From Argopecten irradians (Eukaryota > Mollusca > Bivalvia > Pectinida > Pectinidae): 64,000 bases of DNA. Where the stretch lies: contig NC_091135.1 in the NCBI RefSeq assembly GCF_041381155.1, forward strand, positions 57,549,997 through 57,613,996, read 5' to 3'. Under the pieces are notes generated by a model. It made no database searches and had not been told where the DNA came from. It was given only the letters and a program-made list of their open reading frames with translations. Below are positions 35,957-49,178 of the stretch, in pieces. The translations under genes and the position numbers were made by a program. How positions within the stretch are numbered: the stretch's first letter is position 1; every line of letters begins with the position of its first letter.

Positions 35957-36780
35957 TTGAATGACAAGATGGCACATAGTGGCGTGAAACACTTGCCGGA
36001 ATTCGACCCCGCTGACCCAAACACGTGTGCTCCAGAATGGGAACTGTACAAACGAGATTTCCTTGTGTATTTAGATGCAATAGGACTAGATGAAAAACCA
36101 GGAAAGAGAAAAGTTGGCATTTTATTGTCAAGTATGGGTCGTGAGGCGATCAGAATTTATGATTCGTTCATATGGGCCGGAGCAATTGAGGCAGACGAAA
36201 CAAACAACATTGCCGCCGTACCAGCCGAGGATAGACACAAGTTACAGGACGTGTTCTCGAAGTTTGACCAGCATTTTGGCGTTCATTATTACCGTAACAT
36301 TAAACGACAAGAATTCTTGAATACAAAACGTGGTAACATGACAATAATGGATTTCATTGCCGAACTTAAACTTAAGGCAAAGCGCTGTGAGTACGGAGAT
36401 CAGAAAGAGAGTTTAATCTGCGATATGGTAATAAACGGTGTCCAAGACAACAAATGTTCAGAGAAATTGATGGAAATACCAGTCAGAGAGCTCACATTTG
36501 ACAAAGTGGTACAGACGTGCCGCGGCGGCTCATTTAAAGTCTTTGGAAGGAGAAAAGGTCAACATTGCTAAGACTACAGGCAATAAAAACAATGGACCAA
36601 AACACAAACATTCAAAACTTGAGTACATGGGGAACTATCCTTATTGTGATAAATGTTGTAAACATCATGGATACAAAAACTGTCCAGCGTATGGTCAGGT
36701 CTGCCACACTTGTGGAATTAGAGGCCATTTTAGAAAATCACCTGTGTGTAAAGGGCGTCAAACAGGTCACCATCGCCGTG
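35957..36780 (+). pseudogene. gag region of the LTR element (fossil)
   Basis: The capsid-like part reads HLPEFDPADPNTCAPEWELY, then FLVYLDAIG, and later NTKRGNMTIMDFIAELKLKA, which fits the retrotransposon gag p24-like fold of Ty3/gypsy elements. A cysteine/histidine-rich part follows (CDKCCKHHGYKNCPAYG, then CHTCGIRGHFRKSPVC), a zinc-knuckle nucleocapsid. In the family this protein packages the element's RNA. The copy is broken. Confidence 0.85.
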
Positions 36781-36958
36781 AAAATAATTATCATGACAGA
36801 GGTAGAAGTCAGGTGAGACGTGGAGAAAAAAACAGAGGTCGAAGGTCAGGGTTCGCACCACCAGAAAGGCGAAATGTAAACTATACTAGGAATACAATAC
36901 TCGAGATAATGACATTGATAACGAAACAAAACAGGCATTCAACGCCGTCAAAGCCGCG

Positions 36959-37453
36959 TTGACGTCAACAAAGGTGTTGAAATACTATGACGTCAAGCAA
37001 CCACTGAAACTGACTGTCGACGCATCCATGAAAGGGCTGGGTGCAGCAATAATTCATCAGAACGTTGTTGTGACATACGCTTCGAGAGCGTTATCACCGA
37101 CAGAACAACGATACGCGCAAATTGAGAAAGAAATGCTCGCAGTCTTATTTAGATGTGAACGGTTTCACAAAATGTTATACGGGAAATCAGACGTCACCAT
37201 TGAATCGGATCACAAACCACTTGAGAGTATAATGCGCAAACCAATCCATAATGCTCCAATGCGAATCCAAAGGATGATGTTGAAGCTACAGCCATACGAG
37301 TTTAATCTGGTATACACCAAAGATCAAGATATTGGACTTGCAGACTGTCTGAGCAGGTTACCTTTGGAGGAAATAGGCAACAAAACGATGGATGATGAGA
37401 TGATGATACTTACCATAGACACATTGTCACACTTAAATCACAAGAACATTTAG
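36959..37453 (+). pseudogene. RNase H part of the LTR element pol (fossil)
   Basis: The order LTVDASMKGLGAAI, YASRALSPTEQRYAQIEKEM, SDHKPLESI and ADCLSRLP is the classical Ty3/gypsy RNase H signature. The domain removes the RNA strand during reverse transcription. I recognise no protease and no polymerase palm in this copy. The product is not expected to work. Confidence 0.88.
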
Positions 37454-37495
37454 GCAGCGACGAACACAGATAAAGAATTACAAGATGTAAAGCAA

Positions 37496-38407
37496 ATGAT
37501 TCAACAGGGTTGGCCAGAAAATAGACATGATGTCTTACAAAAGGCACTCCCATACTGGGATTGCAGAGATGAACTTTCCACATACAATGGAATAGTGTAT
37601 AAAGGAGAAAGAACGTGCATACCAGCATCATTGAGAGCAGAAACCCTCAAAGTTATTCACAAGTCTCACATGGGGATGGTGAAATGTAAACAGAGGGCGA
37701 GAGAACTTGTATTTTGGCCCTCTATGAACAAACAGATTGAGGACGTAGTAAGTCGTTGTAGTGCGTGTCTGAAATACAGAAACAAACCACCTCGTGAACC
37801 TATGATAATACAGCCGATACCATCACTGCCATGGAGTAAGGTTGGTGCTGACTTGTGCGAACTGAATGGGAACAACTACTTAGTGCTAGTTGATTACTAC
37901 TCAAACTTCATTGAGGTAGCAGCATTGCAAAGGGACACAACTACAAGATCCGTGATCAAACACATTAAAGAGAACGTTGCTAGATATGGGATCATGGACA
38001 CATTGATAAGCGACAATGGGCCACAGTTTTCAAGTGCTGAATTCGCAGCATTTACGAAGTCATACAACATTGACCACATTACGTCATCTCCTGAACACCA
38101 GCAAGCAAACGGCTTAGCAGAGAAATCAGTACAAACAGTCAAGAATTTAATCAAAAAGTGTGCAGTGACAGGGGATGATATCTACACAGCGTTGTTAGAT
38201 TTGAGGAACACCCCCAGAGATGATATTGGGTCACCTATGCAGCGTTTGATGGGACGCCGAGGGAAAACATTACTACCTATCACAGACAGCTTGAGACAAC
38301 CCAAGCAAAATCACTCTCAGTCACCGTCAGTCTCATCGAAACTGATGGAGTATAGACAGACGCAGAAACACTATTATGACAGGGGGACTAAGGAAAGAGG
38401 AAACTGA
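37496..38407 (+). pseudogene. Integrase part of the LTR element pol (fossil)
   Basis: An HHCC zinc region (VIHKSHMGMVKCKQRAREL, then CSACLKYRNK) is followed by the DDE core: GADLCELNGNNYLVLVDYYS, LISDNGPQF, and EHQQANGLAEKSVQ. In the family this enzyme joins the DNA copy to the genome. The sequence to about 38820 looks like the basic C-terminal tail. It is part of a broken element. Confidence 0.9.
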
Positions 38408-39201
38408 AATCCTGGAGATGCAGTCCGGTTGTACTCCAACAAATCATGGATACCGGCCGAGGTAAAAGACAAAACAACATATCCACGATCATACATTGTG
38501 AAGGCATGAGATAGGGCTCGAGAGTATCGTCGAAACAGCAATGTGATCATGAAGACAAATGAAGATCCACATGTTGTCACACCTAAACACCACTACAGCC
38601 CAATGTTTCCTTTCGACAAAATCTCCAAAGAAACGACCAAGAGGCCAGAGCCTGCTAAATCTCTGAAAAAACCAGCGACCAACATTGAGAGACAGAACAT
38701 TCCCAGGCCAGCGGGATCGGACAAACCATCTAGTGCTACAGATGAAAACGAACATTCCATCCGTTCCAAGTCAGGTAGAATGGTGAAGAAACCTAAATAT
38801 CTACAAGACTTTATCACCTAAATTAAAGAGATGCATGTGTTCAAAGGGCATAATAATCCCTATGCATCTCGAGACCACATAGGTCTCATATTAGTTGTTG
38901 TTATAAGTTCATAGTTAATGTTAATAGTTTCAGTTTGTAGTTCTCTAGTCATATAATACTTACTTATTACATAGTATAATAAGTTGATGGACAATCAAAA
39001 CAGTCATATCTCTAGTCAATAAACTATAGCTAGTCAAATGCTAATAATTCATAATAATACTCAGTAGAGTTATAGAAGTCTTTAAGTAGCCTCATGAACT
39101 GTGCAGTGACTTTAATTGAAATTTGGGCTACATATTTCTATTTAGCTGTATCCTATCTATTTCATCCTGATAATTAATTGTTTGTTTGTAAATAAAGAGG
39201 A

Positions 39202-39343
39202 TGCAATATACGATAATAGGTTCCGGATATTTTATCTAGCTCCGTGACTAATATTGTAATCTCCATGCTTGTGTAACTCTCCAGTGAGGGAGGTAATAAA
39301 AGGGGTTGGACTGGAAGCCATCTTGAGTGATGGATACATGACA
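39202..39343 (+). repeat. Right LTR (142 bp)
   Basis: It runs from TGCAATATACG to TACATGACA and is followed at once by the target duplication ggtat. A purine tract precedes it. Confidence 0.93.
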
Positions 39344-39359
39344 GGTATTATCAAACGTA

Positions 39360-39715
39360 TCTGTATACGTCTCAGTCACAACAGTCTTTTCCACAGTAAA
39401 TAAATTCACACGTATCCACATTTCTCCCAACAGATTAAGAAGAAATGAATCTTTGATTTGTAAAGTTTTAACTGCGTTATTCAGCAAAGTCGTGCGTTAG
39501 CCGTGGGTTTTTCTGTAATCCGTGTCTCATGAGTCGAAACATATATTCCGCTACATTCAATCTAGATACTGATATTTATAAAACAGCTGGCTCCAACAAC
39601 GAAGCTCTAAACGACGAACGGAGGATTTCTGACAGATGGTCGTCGATCGTCAGAGGTTTGATTCCGTCCAATTCAGCGTAATGTTGCAAAACATCCAGCG
39701 GTGAAAATGATACCA
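39360..39715 (-). other. Coding-like patch of unknown origin
   Basis: On the minus strand an open stretch reads VLQHYAELDGIKPLTIDDHL and LSEILRSSFRASLLEPAVL. After a stop in that frame it goes on with EYMFRLMRHGLQKNPRLTHD, and in another frame KTLQIKDSFLLNLLGEMWIR follows. The amino-acid mix looks protein-like but no family is recognised. It may be an exon or the remains of a gene into which the LTR element landed, or chance. Confidence 0.2.
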
Positions 39716-40859
39716 TTCACGTGTGTCATGTAAGTTTTCAATTAACTTCAACAATATCCAACATTTTTAAAATAAACTTATTATCCTTTGACCCATCTTT
39801 ATGTCTAAATTGTGTTTGTAATCACATTTCGACTCGAATCTCCGACACGGTTCACTTGGCCGCCATGATGATTCTCATTAGCCTACTTTACCATATTTTG
39901 AAAACCTAACTAACTTGCACACAATTTTTTACTACGAAAGATACTTTCACACAGTTTTTAACTTCAGTTTGAAAAATTATTCTGGGTAAAATCCAAATGA
40001 TAAATGGTGTATCACAATGTTTATTCTGAGTTTGTTGACTGTTTTAAACTTCAACTCTTTGTACCTGTTGATTGTTTCATTTCGTCACGGTTTCCGGTAA
40101 ATCAAACATGGCGGTGTATTTGAAAAGAATTATGTGTTGTGCTTGCCTTGGATTTTGCCACTTATAGTTGACGAAACATTATAATCAGCAGATTAGTTAT
40201 TTGAAATTGATCATACGTGTTAGTTCAATACATTTACATATAGGTATTATCCGAGAAATGTATTAGTGCAGAGCAAAGTAACATATGCCCCGCCTTTTAG
40301 TCGCCGCGATAGCCAATGCGAGACCCTGTTACTTATGGCGCTGGGTACCTCACAGCATCATCCACATCCACCTGTTGTGTGACCTACTGTCCTAGCGAGC
40401 GGGCTATTACATCTTGTCAGTAATATAGCTTATGATTACGACCGACATGTACGGAACAGCTTAATTCCCCTGGTGTTGAATGACCGTCGTGTTACATACC
40501 AGTCTATAGTTAATCAGTGTGGATTACAAGAAGATATATAACAGGGCTAGTTTTGGACCTCAGACAGTCAACACAAAATTACAAGGCACCTTAAACTTGG
40601 TTTTTTACTTATTGCTCTGTTTAACTATTTCTGCTGATTAATAACAATATATGGCTGAAGCCCTCCCTCACCCCAGACAACTGAAGACCGTCTGACGAAG
40701 TCAAGCTGTCGTTCATACTGTAGTATATATCATACGTTACGATGAAAGTAATGGTATTGAGACGTTGGCTATAATAGAAGAAATATCCATCTGCTGTATA
40801 CTAGAAGACGTTAATCTTGTCGGGCCAGATGAAAGCTTAATCATCACTTGCAGTAGGTC
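39716..40859. other. Intergenic DNA
   Basis: No gene is supported. 40290-40420 is locally richer in G and C than its surroundings but shows no clear promoter element. Confidence 0.35.
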
Positions 40860-41127
40860 TTATTGAATATTAACCTTCCACGTCTGTCTGTCAGGATGGC
40901 GAACGTCGGTCGTCAGTGCTACATGATCTGGCTGTGCACGTCTTGGTGTAAACTCAATTCTTCGGCGTTTCTGGTCAAATGATAGTGTTTGTTCCTTTCT
41001 CAAAGAGACGCTAACCTGATCATTGCATCCTCTTCCGAAGTTCAAACAAAAATATATCGTATTTGTATTTGTATCGTGAATGCTTAGACAGTTTGTTAAT
41101 GTCCATTCAACGTTTATAACAAGTGGA
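40860..41127 (-). CDS. Candidate 3'-terminal exon, unknown protein
   Basis: On the minus strand a splice-acceptor-like sequence (atataatcag, AG at 41129-41128) opens an 89-codon frame that begins SPLVINVEWTLTNCLSIHD, passes GRGCNDQVSVSLRKEQTLSF and ends DRQTWKVNIQ before TAA. Polar and charged residues are well mixed, unlike the AT-driven frames nearby, so it may be real. I recognise no domain and cannot find the upstream exon with confidence. Confidence 0.25.
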
Positions 41128-41742
41128 CTGATTATATGAAGTCTGTAGCACATCGGCAACTTTATTTTGCTGATAAAATTTTGTCATCGATAAAATCAGA
41201 TATCTACAAATTATTCCAAACCACATGGTGTAGATAAAATACAAATAAAAGCACAAAAGCAAGGCCATATGGGTCTTAATAATAAAACAAGAAATCCTCA
41301 TCAAATTTGCATGCATGTGTGCAAATTACTTGCTTTGTCAAATTTCTGGATTTCTAAATATTCATTATTTTTTAATACTTATTATTATAAAACTGAAAAT
41401 ATATTAATGGGAACCTATGCAGTAAAAAATAATGCAAATAACAATAAAAAATATTCCTTTCGTCTTTCAAATAGCAAAATCCGTGAATGTTACCCGAGAA
41501 GTAGTAGTAACAAACGTCCACTGTAAAATCTATAGTGGTTACCGTGTAAGTATCCGATCAGTCCCAAAATATATCTAAAAGGAATATACATATGAAACTT
41601 GAGACTGATTCTTTCAGTAATTTCTGAGAAATAGTGGTAACAAACTTCAACTATCAAAAACCAAGATGGTTTATTGCCGGACATCTTGATAACTGATCAG
41701 TCCAGAAGTACAATATATGCAAAAACCAAGACGACTGACTTC
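41128..41742. other. Intergenic DNA
   Basis: AT-rich, with short open frames only. Nothing is supported. Confidence 0.4.
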
Positions 41743-42898
41743 CAGTGTAACGTTGAAAATGGACCTCCGTTGAAAATTGACCACGGGTCATTTTTCAACG
41801 TTGAAAATGGACCCCGAATGCCGTTGAAAATTTAACATGCCGTTGAAAATTGACAGCGTCTAGGGTCAATTCTCAACGGCGGGTCTGTTGAAAAATGACC
41901 GTTCAAAAATGACCTTGGCAAACTCTCAACGGATGGTCTCTTGAAAATGACCTTAGCAAACATAATTCTCGAATTCTGTTATCGCCATTCCTAATATAAG
42001 CCATTCTTCTTTGCCGGTATCTAAATTACGTAATCATCGCGACTTTTGATTTGAAATATTTGTATTGTTATAATCGTTGTGTTTTGTGTTGTTGTGTTAT
42101 GATGTGTGTTATTGGTATCTAAAGTGTGTTGGATGCTGTGTGGCTGTGTTTTGTGTGATGTTGTGTTGTGTTTTTGTTGTGTGGTTGTGATGTTGTGTTG
42201 TGTTTTTGTTGTGTGGTTGTGATGTTGTGTTATGTTGCTGCGTGTTGTGTTGTTGTGTGATGTGTTGTGTGATGTTGTGTTGTGGTTTTGTGAGGTGTGT
42301 GGTTGTGTTGTGTGTTGTTGTCGTGTGTTGTGTTGTGGTTGTGTTGTGTGGTGTGTTGTTGTTGTGTTTTGTTGTTGTTGGGTGGTGCTGTATTGTTGAT
42401 GCGTGGTGTGGTTGTGTTGTTGTGTTGTGTGATGTGTTGTTGTGTGTTGTTTTGTTGTGATGTTGTGTGGTGTTTTCGCGTGTTGTGTGGTTGTGTTTTG
42501 TTGTGTTGTGTTGCTGTTAGGTGGTGTTGTGTTGTTGTTGCGTGGTTGTGTGTTGTGGTGTGGTTGTGTTGTGTAATGTGTGATGCTGTGTTGTGTGATG
42601 TTGTGGTGTTTTGCTTTGTGTTGTTGTGTTGTGTGTTGTTGTGTTGTGTGTTGTTGTGTTGTGTGGTGTTGTTGTACAAAAGATGTTATGTGTCAATAGG
42701 ATTAAACATCATGCATAACCTATCTTAGTCTTCTCCTGAGAAGGGTCACTTTTCAACGGGGTCCATTTTCAACGGATAGGTGTGAAAAGTGTGCTTAAAG
42801 TTCAGTTTCAACGGTTTTCGGGGTCATTTTTCAACGTTGAAAAATGACACGAGGTCAGTTTTCAACGGGGGTCCATTTTCAACGTTACACCGGCACTG
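41743..42898. mobile_element. MITE with GTTGAAAATGGAC ends and a microsatellite core
   Basis: The left end (CAGTGTAACGTTGAAAATGG) pairs with the right end read in reverse (CAGTGCCGGTGTAACGTTG, then AAAATGGACC). Inner blocks (gtcatttttcaacgttgaaa) also pair, giving inverted arms of about 80 bp. Many copies of 'ccgttgaaaa' or its complement fill both arms. The centre is a T/G microsatellite. No coding sequence is seen and the family is unknown. Confidence 0.75.
42065..42678 (+). repeat. (TGTTGTG)-type microsatellite
   Basis: An irregular run of tgttgtg, gtgttg and tgtggt words, nearly free of A on the plus strand. The Cys/Val-rich open frames (plus) and the Asn/His/Thr-rich one (minus) are composition artefacts. 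Confidence 0.9.
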
Positions 42899-43459
42899 AA
42901 AGACGGACAAAAGACCAGGACCGACGGATCATGGACGACGAGTGATTTGAATAACCCACTAACTGATGAGAACTGATAATGGTAGGCTTGAAATATCGTT
43001 TGGAGTATTTGAGTAGGATATCACAAGGGTACCTTTGATAAATCTACCATACTACTATATATATTTTCAGATTGTATTTCCGTTAAGCTTACACCCAATA
43101 TACGCCATGTCACATCTAATATCAGATGCATTGGATATAAGTATTTAAATATTAAGTAAAATTTGTACAGATTAAATGTGAGATCCAACAGACAACACCT
43201 GCCAGCAAGAACTTTCTAAGACTTAAAATATACAACACTATGTGCGAATGAGGATGTTTTAAATCATCACGTTATCCCTTAAAATAAACCCGACGTCATC
43301 ATAACATTTACCATCAACTTTTAACAAAATTGGTACCGTGTGCAAGAAATTATCGTAAATTATTGCTATCATTCAAAAAAAGAATGCACATGGCGCATTT
43401 ATGTCTCAAGTATACACTGTTTATTTTATAAATTACTGAATGGTCATACAAAGAAACAC
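42899..43459. other. Intergenic DNA
   Basis: No gene or repeat is seen. Confidence 0.4.
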
Positions 43460-46400
43460 TAACAATGATCTATTGTTTATTCCACACACAGAACACTTTC
43501 ATGTATCTATTGTTTATTCTACACACAGAACACTTACGTCTATCTTTTGTTTATCATACACACAGAACACTTACATCTATCTTTTGTTTATTATACACAC
43601 AGAACACTTACATTTATCTGTTGTTTATTATACACACAGAACACTTACATCTATCTTTTGTTTATTATACACACAGAACACTTACATTTATCTGTTGTTT
43701 ATTCCACACACAGAACACTTACATTTATCTGTTGTTTATTCCACACACAGAACACTTACATTTATCTGTTGTTTATTCCACACACAAAACACTTAATCTA
43801 TCTTGTTTATTATGTTTTTATACACACAGAACACTTACATCTATCTGTTGTTTATTATACACACAAAACACTTACATTTATCTGTTGTTTATTCCACACA
43901 CAGAACACTTACATTTATCTGTTGTTTATTCCACTCACAGAACACTTACATTTATCTATTGTTTATTCCACACACAAAACACTTACATCTATCTTTTGTT
44001 TATTATACACACAGAACACTTACATCTATCTGTTGTTTATTATACACACAGAACACTTACATCTATCTGTTGTTTATTATACACACAGAACACTTACATT
44101 TATCTGTTGTTTATTCCACTCACAGAACACTTACATTTATCTATTGTTTATTCCACACACAAAACACTTACATCTATCTGTTGTTTATTATACACACAGA
44201 GCACTTACATCTATCTGTTGTTTATTATACACACAAAACACTTACATCTATCTTTTGTTTATTATACACACAGAGCACTTACATCTATCTTTTGTTTATT
44301 ATACACACAGAGCACTTACATCTATCTGTTGTTTATTATAAACACATGACACTAACACATATCGGTTGTTTATTCTACACACAAAACACTTATATTTATC
44401 TGTTGTTTATTATACACACAGAAGATTTACATTTATCTTTTGTTTATTATACACACAGAATACTAACGTCTATCTTTTGTTTATTATACACACAGAACAC
44501 TTACATTTATCTGTTGTTTATCATACACACAAAACACTTACATTTATCTTTTGTTTATTATACACACAGAACACTTACATTTATCTGTTGTTTATTATAC
44601 ACACAGAACACTTACATTTATCTGTTGTTTATTATACACACAGAACACTTACATCTATCTGTTGTTTATTATACACACAGAACACTTCCATTTATCTGTT
44701 GTTTATTATACACACAGAACACTTATGTCTATCTTTTGTTTATTACACACACAGACCACTTACATCTATCTTTTGTTTATTATACACACAGAACACTTAC
44801 ATTTATCTGTTGTTTATTATACACACAGAACACCCACATCTATCTGTTGTTTATTATACACACAGAACACCCACATCTATCTGTTGTTTATTACACACAC
44901 AGAACACTCACTTCTATCTGTTGTTTATTATACACACATGATCCTTACACGTATCTGTTGTTTATTATACACACGGAACACTTACGTCTATCTTTTGTTT
45001 ATTATACACACAGAACACTTACATCTATCTTTTGTTTATTATACACACAGAACACTTACATCTATCTGTTGTTTATTATACACACAGAACACTTCCATTT
45101 ATCTTTTGCTTATTCCACACACAGAACACTTACATCTATCTGTTGTTTATTATACACACAGAACACTTACATCTATCTGTTGTTTATTATACACACAGAA
45201 CACTTACATCTATCTTTTGTTTATTACACACACAGAACACTTACATCTATCTGTTGTTTATTATACACACAGAACACTTCCATTTATCTTTTGTTTATTC
45301 CACATACAGAACACTTACATATATCTGTTGTTTATTCCACACACGGAACACTTACATCTATCTTTTGTTTATTATACACACAGAACACTTACATTTATCT
45401 TTTGTTTATTATACACACAGAACACTTACATTTATCTGTTGTTTATTATACACACAGAACACTTCCATTTATCTGTTGTTTATTATACACACAGAACACT
45501 TTCATGTATCTATTGTTTATTCTACACACAGAACACTTACATTTATCTGTTTTTTATCATACACATAAAACACTTACAATTATCTGTTTTTGGTATACAC
45601 ACAGAACACTTACAATTATCTGTTTTTTATTATACACACCAAACACTTTCATGAATCTATTGTTTATTATACAAACAGAACACTTACATCTATCTTTTGT
45701 TTATCATACACACAGAACACTTACATTTATCTGTTGTTTATATACACACAGAATACTTCCATTTATCTGTTGTTTATTCCACACACAGAACACTTACATT
45801 TATCTGTTGTTTATTCCACACACAGACCACTTACCTCTATCTATTGTTTAGTATACACACAGACCACTTACATCTATCTTTTGTTTATTATACACACAGA
45901 ACACCCACATCTATATGTTGTTTATTCTACTCACAGAACACCCACATCTATCTGTTGTTTATTCTACACACAGAACACTTACATCTATCACTTGTTTATT
46001 CTACACACAGACCACTTACATCTATTTTTTGTTTATCATACACACAGAGCACCTACATCTATCTGTTGTTTATTATAAACACATGACACTTACACGTATC
46101 ATTTGTTTATTCTACACACAAAACACTTACATTTATCTGTTGTTTATTCCACACACAGAGCACTTATATATATCTTTTGTTTATTATACACACAGAACAC
46201 TTACATCTATCTGTTGTTTATTATACACACAGAACACTTCCATTTATCTTTTGCTTATTCCACACACAGAACACTTACATCTATCTGTTGTTTATTATAC
46301 ACACAGAACACTTACATCTATCTTTTGTTTATTATACACACAGAACACTTACATCTATCTGTTGTTTATTATACACACAGAACACTTCCATTTATCTTTT

Positions 46401-49163
46401 GTTTATTCCACACACAGAACACTTACATCTATCTGTTGTTTATTCCACACACAGAACACTTACATCTATCTTTTGTTTATTATACACAGAACGCTTACAT
46501 TTATCTTTTGTTTATTATACACACAGAACACTTACATCTATCTTTTGTTTATTATACACACAGAACACTTACATTTATCTGTTGTTTATTATACACACAG
46601 AAGTTAACTGTTGTTTATTATTACACACAGAACACTTTCATGTATCTATTGTTTATTCTACACACAGAACACTTACATTTATCTGTTTTTTATCATACAC
46701 ATAAAACACTTACAATTATATGTTTTTGGTATACACACAGAACACTTACAATTATCTGTTTTTTATTATACACACAAAACACTTTCATGAATCTATTGTT
46801 TATTATACAAACAGAACACTTACATCTATCTTTTGTTTATCATACACACAGAACACTTACATTTATCTGTTGTTTATATACACACAGAATACTTCCATTT
46901 ATCTGTTGTTTATTCCACACACAGAACACTTACATTTATCTGTTGTTTATTCCACACACAGACCACTTACCTCTATCTATTGTTTAGTATACACACAGAC
47001 CACTTACATCTATCTTTTGTTTATTATACACACAGAACACCCACATCTATATGTTGTTTATTCTATTCTATCATACACACAGAACACCCACATCTATCTG
47101 TTGTTTATTCTACACACAGAACACTTACATCTATCAGTTGTTTATTCTACACACAGACCACTTACATCTATTTTTTGTTTATCATACACACAGAGCACCT
47201 ACATCTATCTGTTGTTTATTATAAACACATGACACTTACACGTATCATTTGTTTATTCTACACACAAAACACTTACATTTATCTGTTGTTTATTCCACAC
47301 ACAGAGCACTTATATATATCTTTTGTTTATTATACACACAGAACACTTACATTTATCTTTTGGTTATTATACACACAGAACACTTACATCTATCTGTTGT
47401 TTATTATACACACAGAACACTTCCATTTATCTTTTGTTTATTCCACACACAGAACACTTACATCTATTTGTTGTTTATTATACACAGAACACTTACATCT
47501 ATCTGTTGTTTATTATACACACAGAACACTTACATTTATCTGTTGTTTATTATACACACAGAACACTTACATTTATCTGTTGTTTATTCCACACACAAAA
47601 CACTTACATCTACCTTTTGTTTATTATACACACAGAGCACCCACATGTATCTGTTGTTTATTATATATAAACACATGACACTAACATGTATCAGTTGTTT
47701 ATTCTACACATAAAACACTTACATTTATCTGTTGTTTATTCCACACACAGAACACCCACATCTATAAGTTGTTTATTCTACACACAGAACACCCACATCT
47801 ATATGTTGTTTATTCTAATCACAGACCACTTACATCTATCTGTTGTTAATATTACACACATAACACTTACATCTATATGTTGCTTATTATACACACAGAA
47901 CACTTACATCTATTTTTTTGTTTATTATACACACAGAGCACTTACATCTATCTGTTGTTTATTATAAACACATGACACTTACACGTATCAGTTGTTTATT
48001 CTACACACAAAACACTTACATTTATCTGTTGTTTATTCCACACACAGAACACTTATATATATCTTTTGTTTATTCCACACAAAGAACACTTACATCTATC
48101 TGTTGTTATTCCACACACGGAACACTTACATCTATCTGTTGTTATTCCACACACGGAACACTTACATCTATCTTTTGTTTATTATACACAGAACACTTAC
48201 ATTTATCAGTTGTTTATTATACGCACAGAACACTTACATCTATCTTTTGTTTATTATACACACAGAACACTTACATTTATTTGTTGTTTATTATGCACAC
48301 AGAACACTTCCATTTATCTGTTTGTTTATTATACACACAGAACATTTTCGTGTATCTATTGTTTTTATTCTACACACATAACACTTACACGCATCAGTTG
48401 TTTATTCAACATACAGAACACTTACATGTATCTATTGTTTATCATACACACAGAACACTTCCATTTATCTGTTGTTTTATCATAAACATAAAACACTTAA
48501 AATTATTTGTTTTTTACTATACACACAGAACACTTACATTTATCTGTTGTTTATTATACACACAGAACACTTCCATTTATCTGTTGTTTATTATACACAC
48601 AGAACACTTCCATTTATCTGTTGTTTATTATACACACAGAACACTTTCATGTATCTATTGTTTATTCTACACAGCGAACACTTACATTTATCTGTTGTTT
48701 ATCATACACATAAAACACTTTCAATTATCTGTTTTTTTATTATACACACTATTCTACACACAGAACACTTACATCTATCTTTTGTTTATTATACAAACAG
48801 AACACTTACATCTATCTTTTGTTTATCATACACACAGAAAACTTACATTTATCTGTTGTTTATCATACACACAGAACACTTCCATTTATCTGTTGTTTAT
48901 TCCACACACAGAACACTTACATTTATCTGTTGTTTATTCCACACACAGAACACTTACCTCTATCTATTGTTTAGTATACACACAGACCACTTACATCTAT
49001 CTTTTGTTTATTATACACACAGAACACCCACATCAATATGTTGTTTATTCTACTCACAGAACACCCACCTCTATCTGTTGTTTATTCTACACACAGAACA
49101 CTTACATCTATCAGTTGTTTATTCTACACACAGACCACTTACATCTATCAGTTGTTTATTCTA
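43460..49163 (+). repeat. 37-bp satellite, left block
   Basis: About 150 units of 'ttacatctatctgttgttta' and 'ttatacacacagaacac'. Variants (ctttt for ctgtt, ttccac for ttatac) are shared out in patterns that reveal larger duplicated blocks. Because 37 is not a multiple of 3 and the unit lacks stops, all three forward frames stay open for long runs, the longest 682 codons (43803-45851). The stop-free reading is a property of the unit, not evidence for a gene. Confidence 0.96.
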
Positions 49164-49178
49164 GGCCATGGGCTAGGA

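Larger units (their letters stand above)
35706..39343 (+). mobile_element. Ty3/gypsy-type LTR retrotransposon, broken, ends intact
   Basis: The element is bounded by two 142-bp LTRs that begin with TG and by a 5-bp target duplication (ggtat at 35701-35705 and 39344-39348). A primer-binding-like site (tggtgtcagaagtg) starts right after the left LTR at 35848. A purine tract (aataaagagga) precedes the right LTR. Parts recognised in order are gag with a zinc-knuckle region, RNase H, integrase and a basic tail. Gag-pol order with integrase last is the Ty3/gypsy pattern. The two LTRs differ at about 5 of 142 sites, which suggests a fairly recent insertion. It is not whole and has several breaks, so it is a fossil copy. 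Confidence 0.92.

Noticed and set aside
42200-42728. Cys/Val-rich (plus) and Asn/His/Thr-rich (minus) open frames
   Set aside because: Microsatellite composition artefact.
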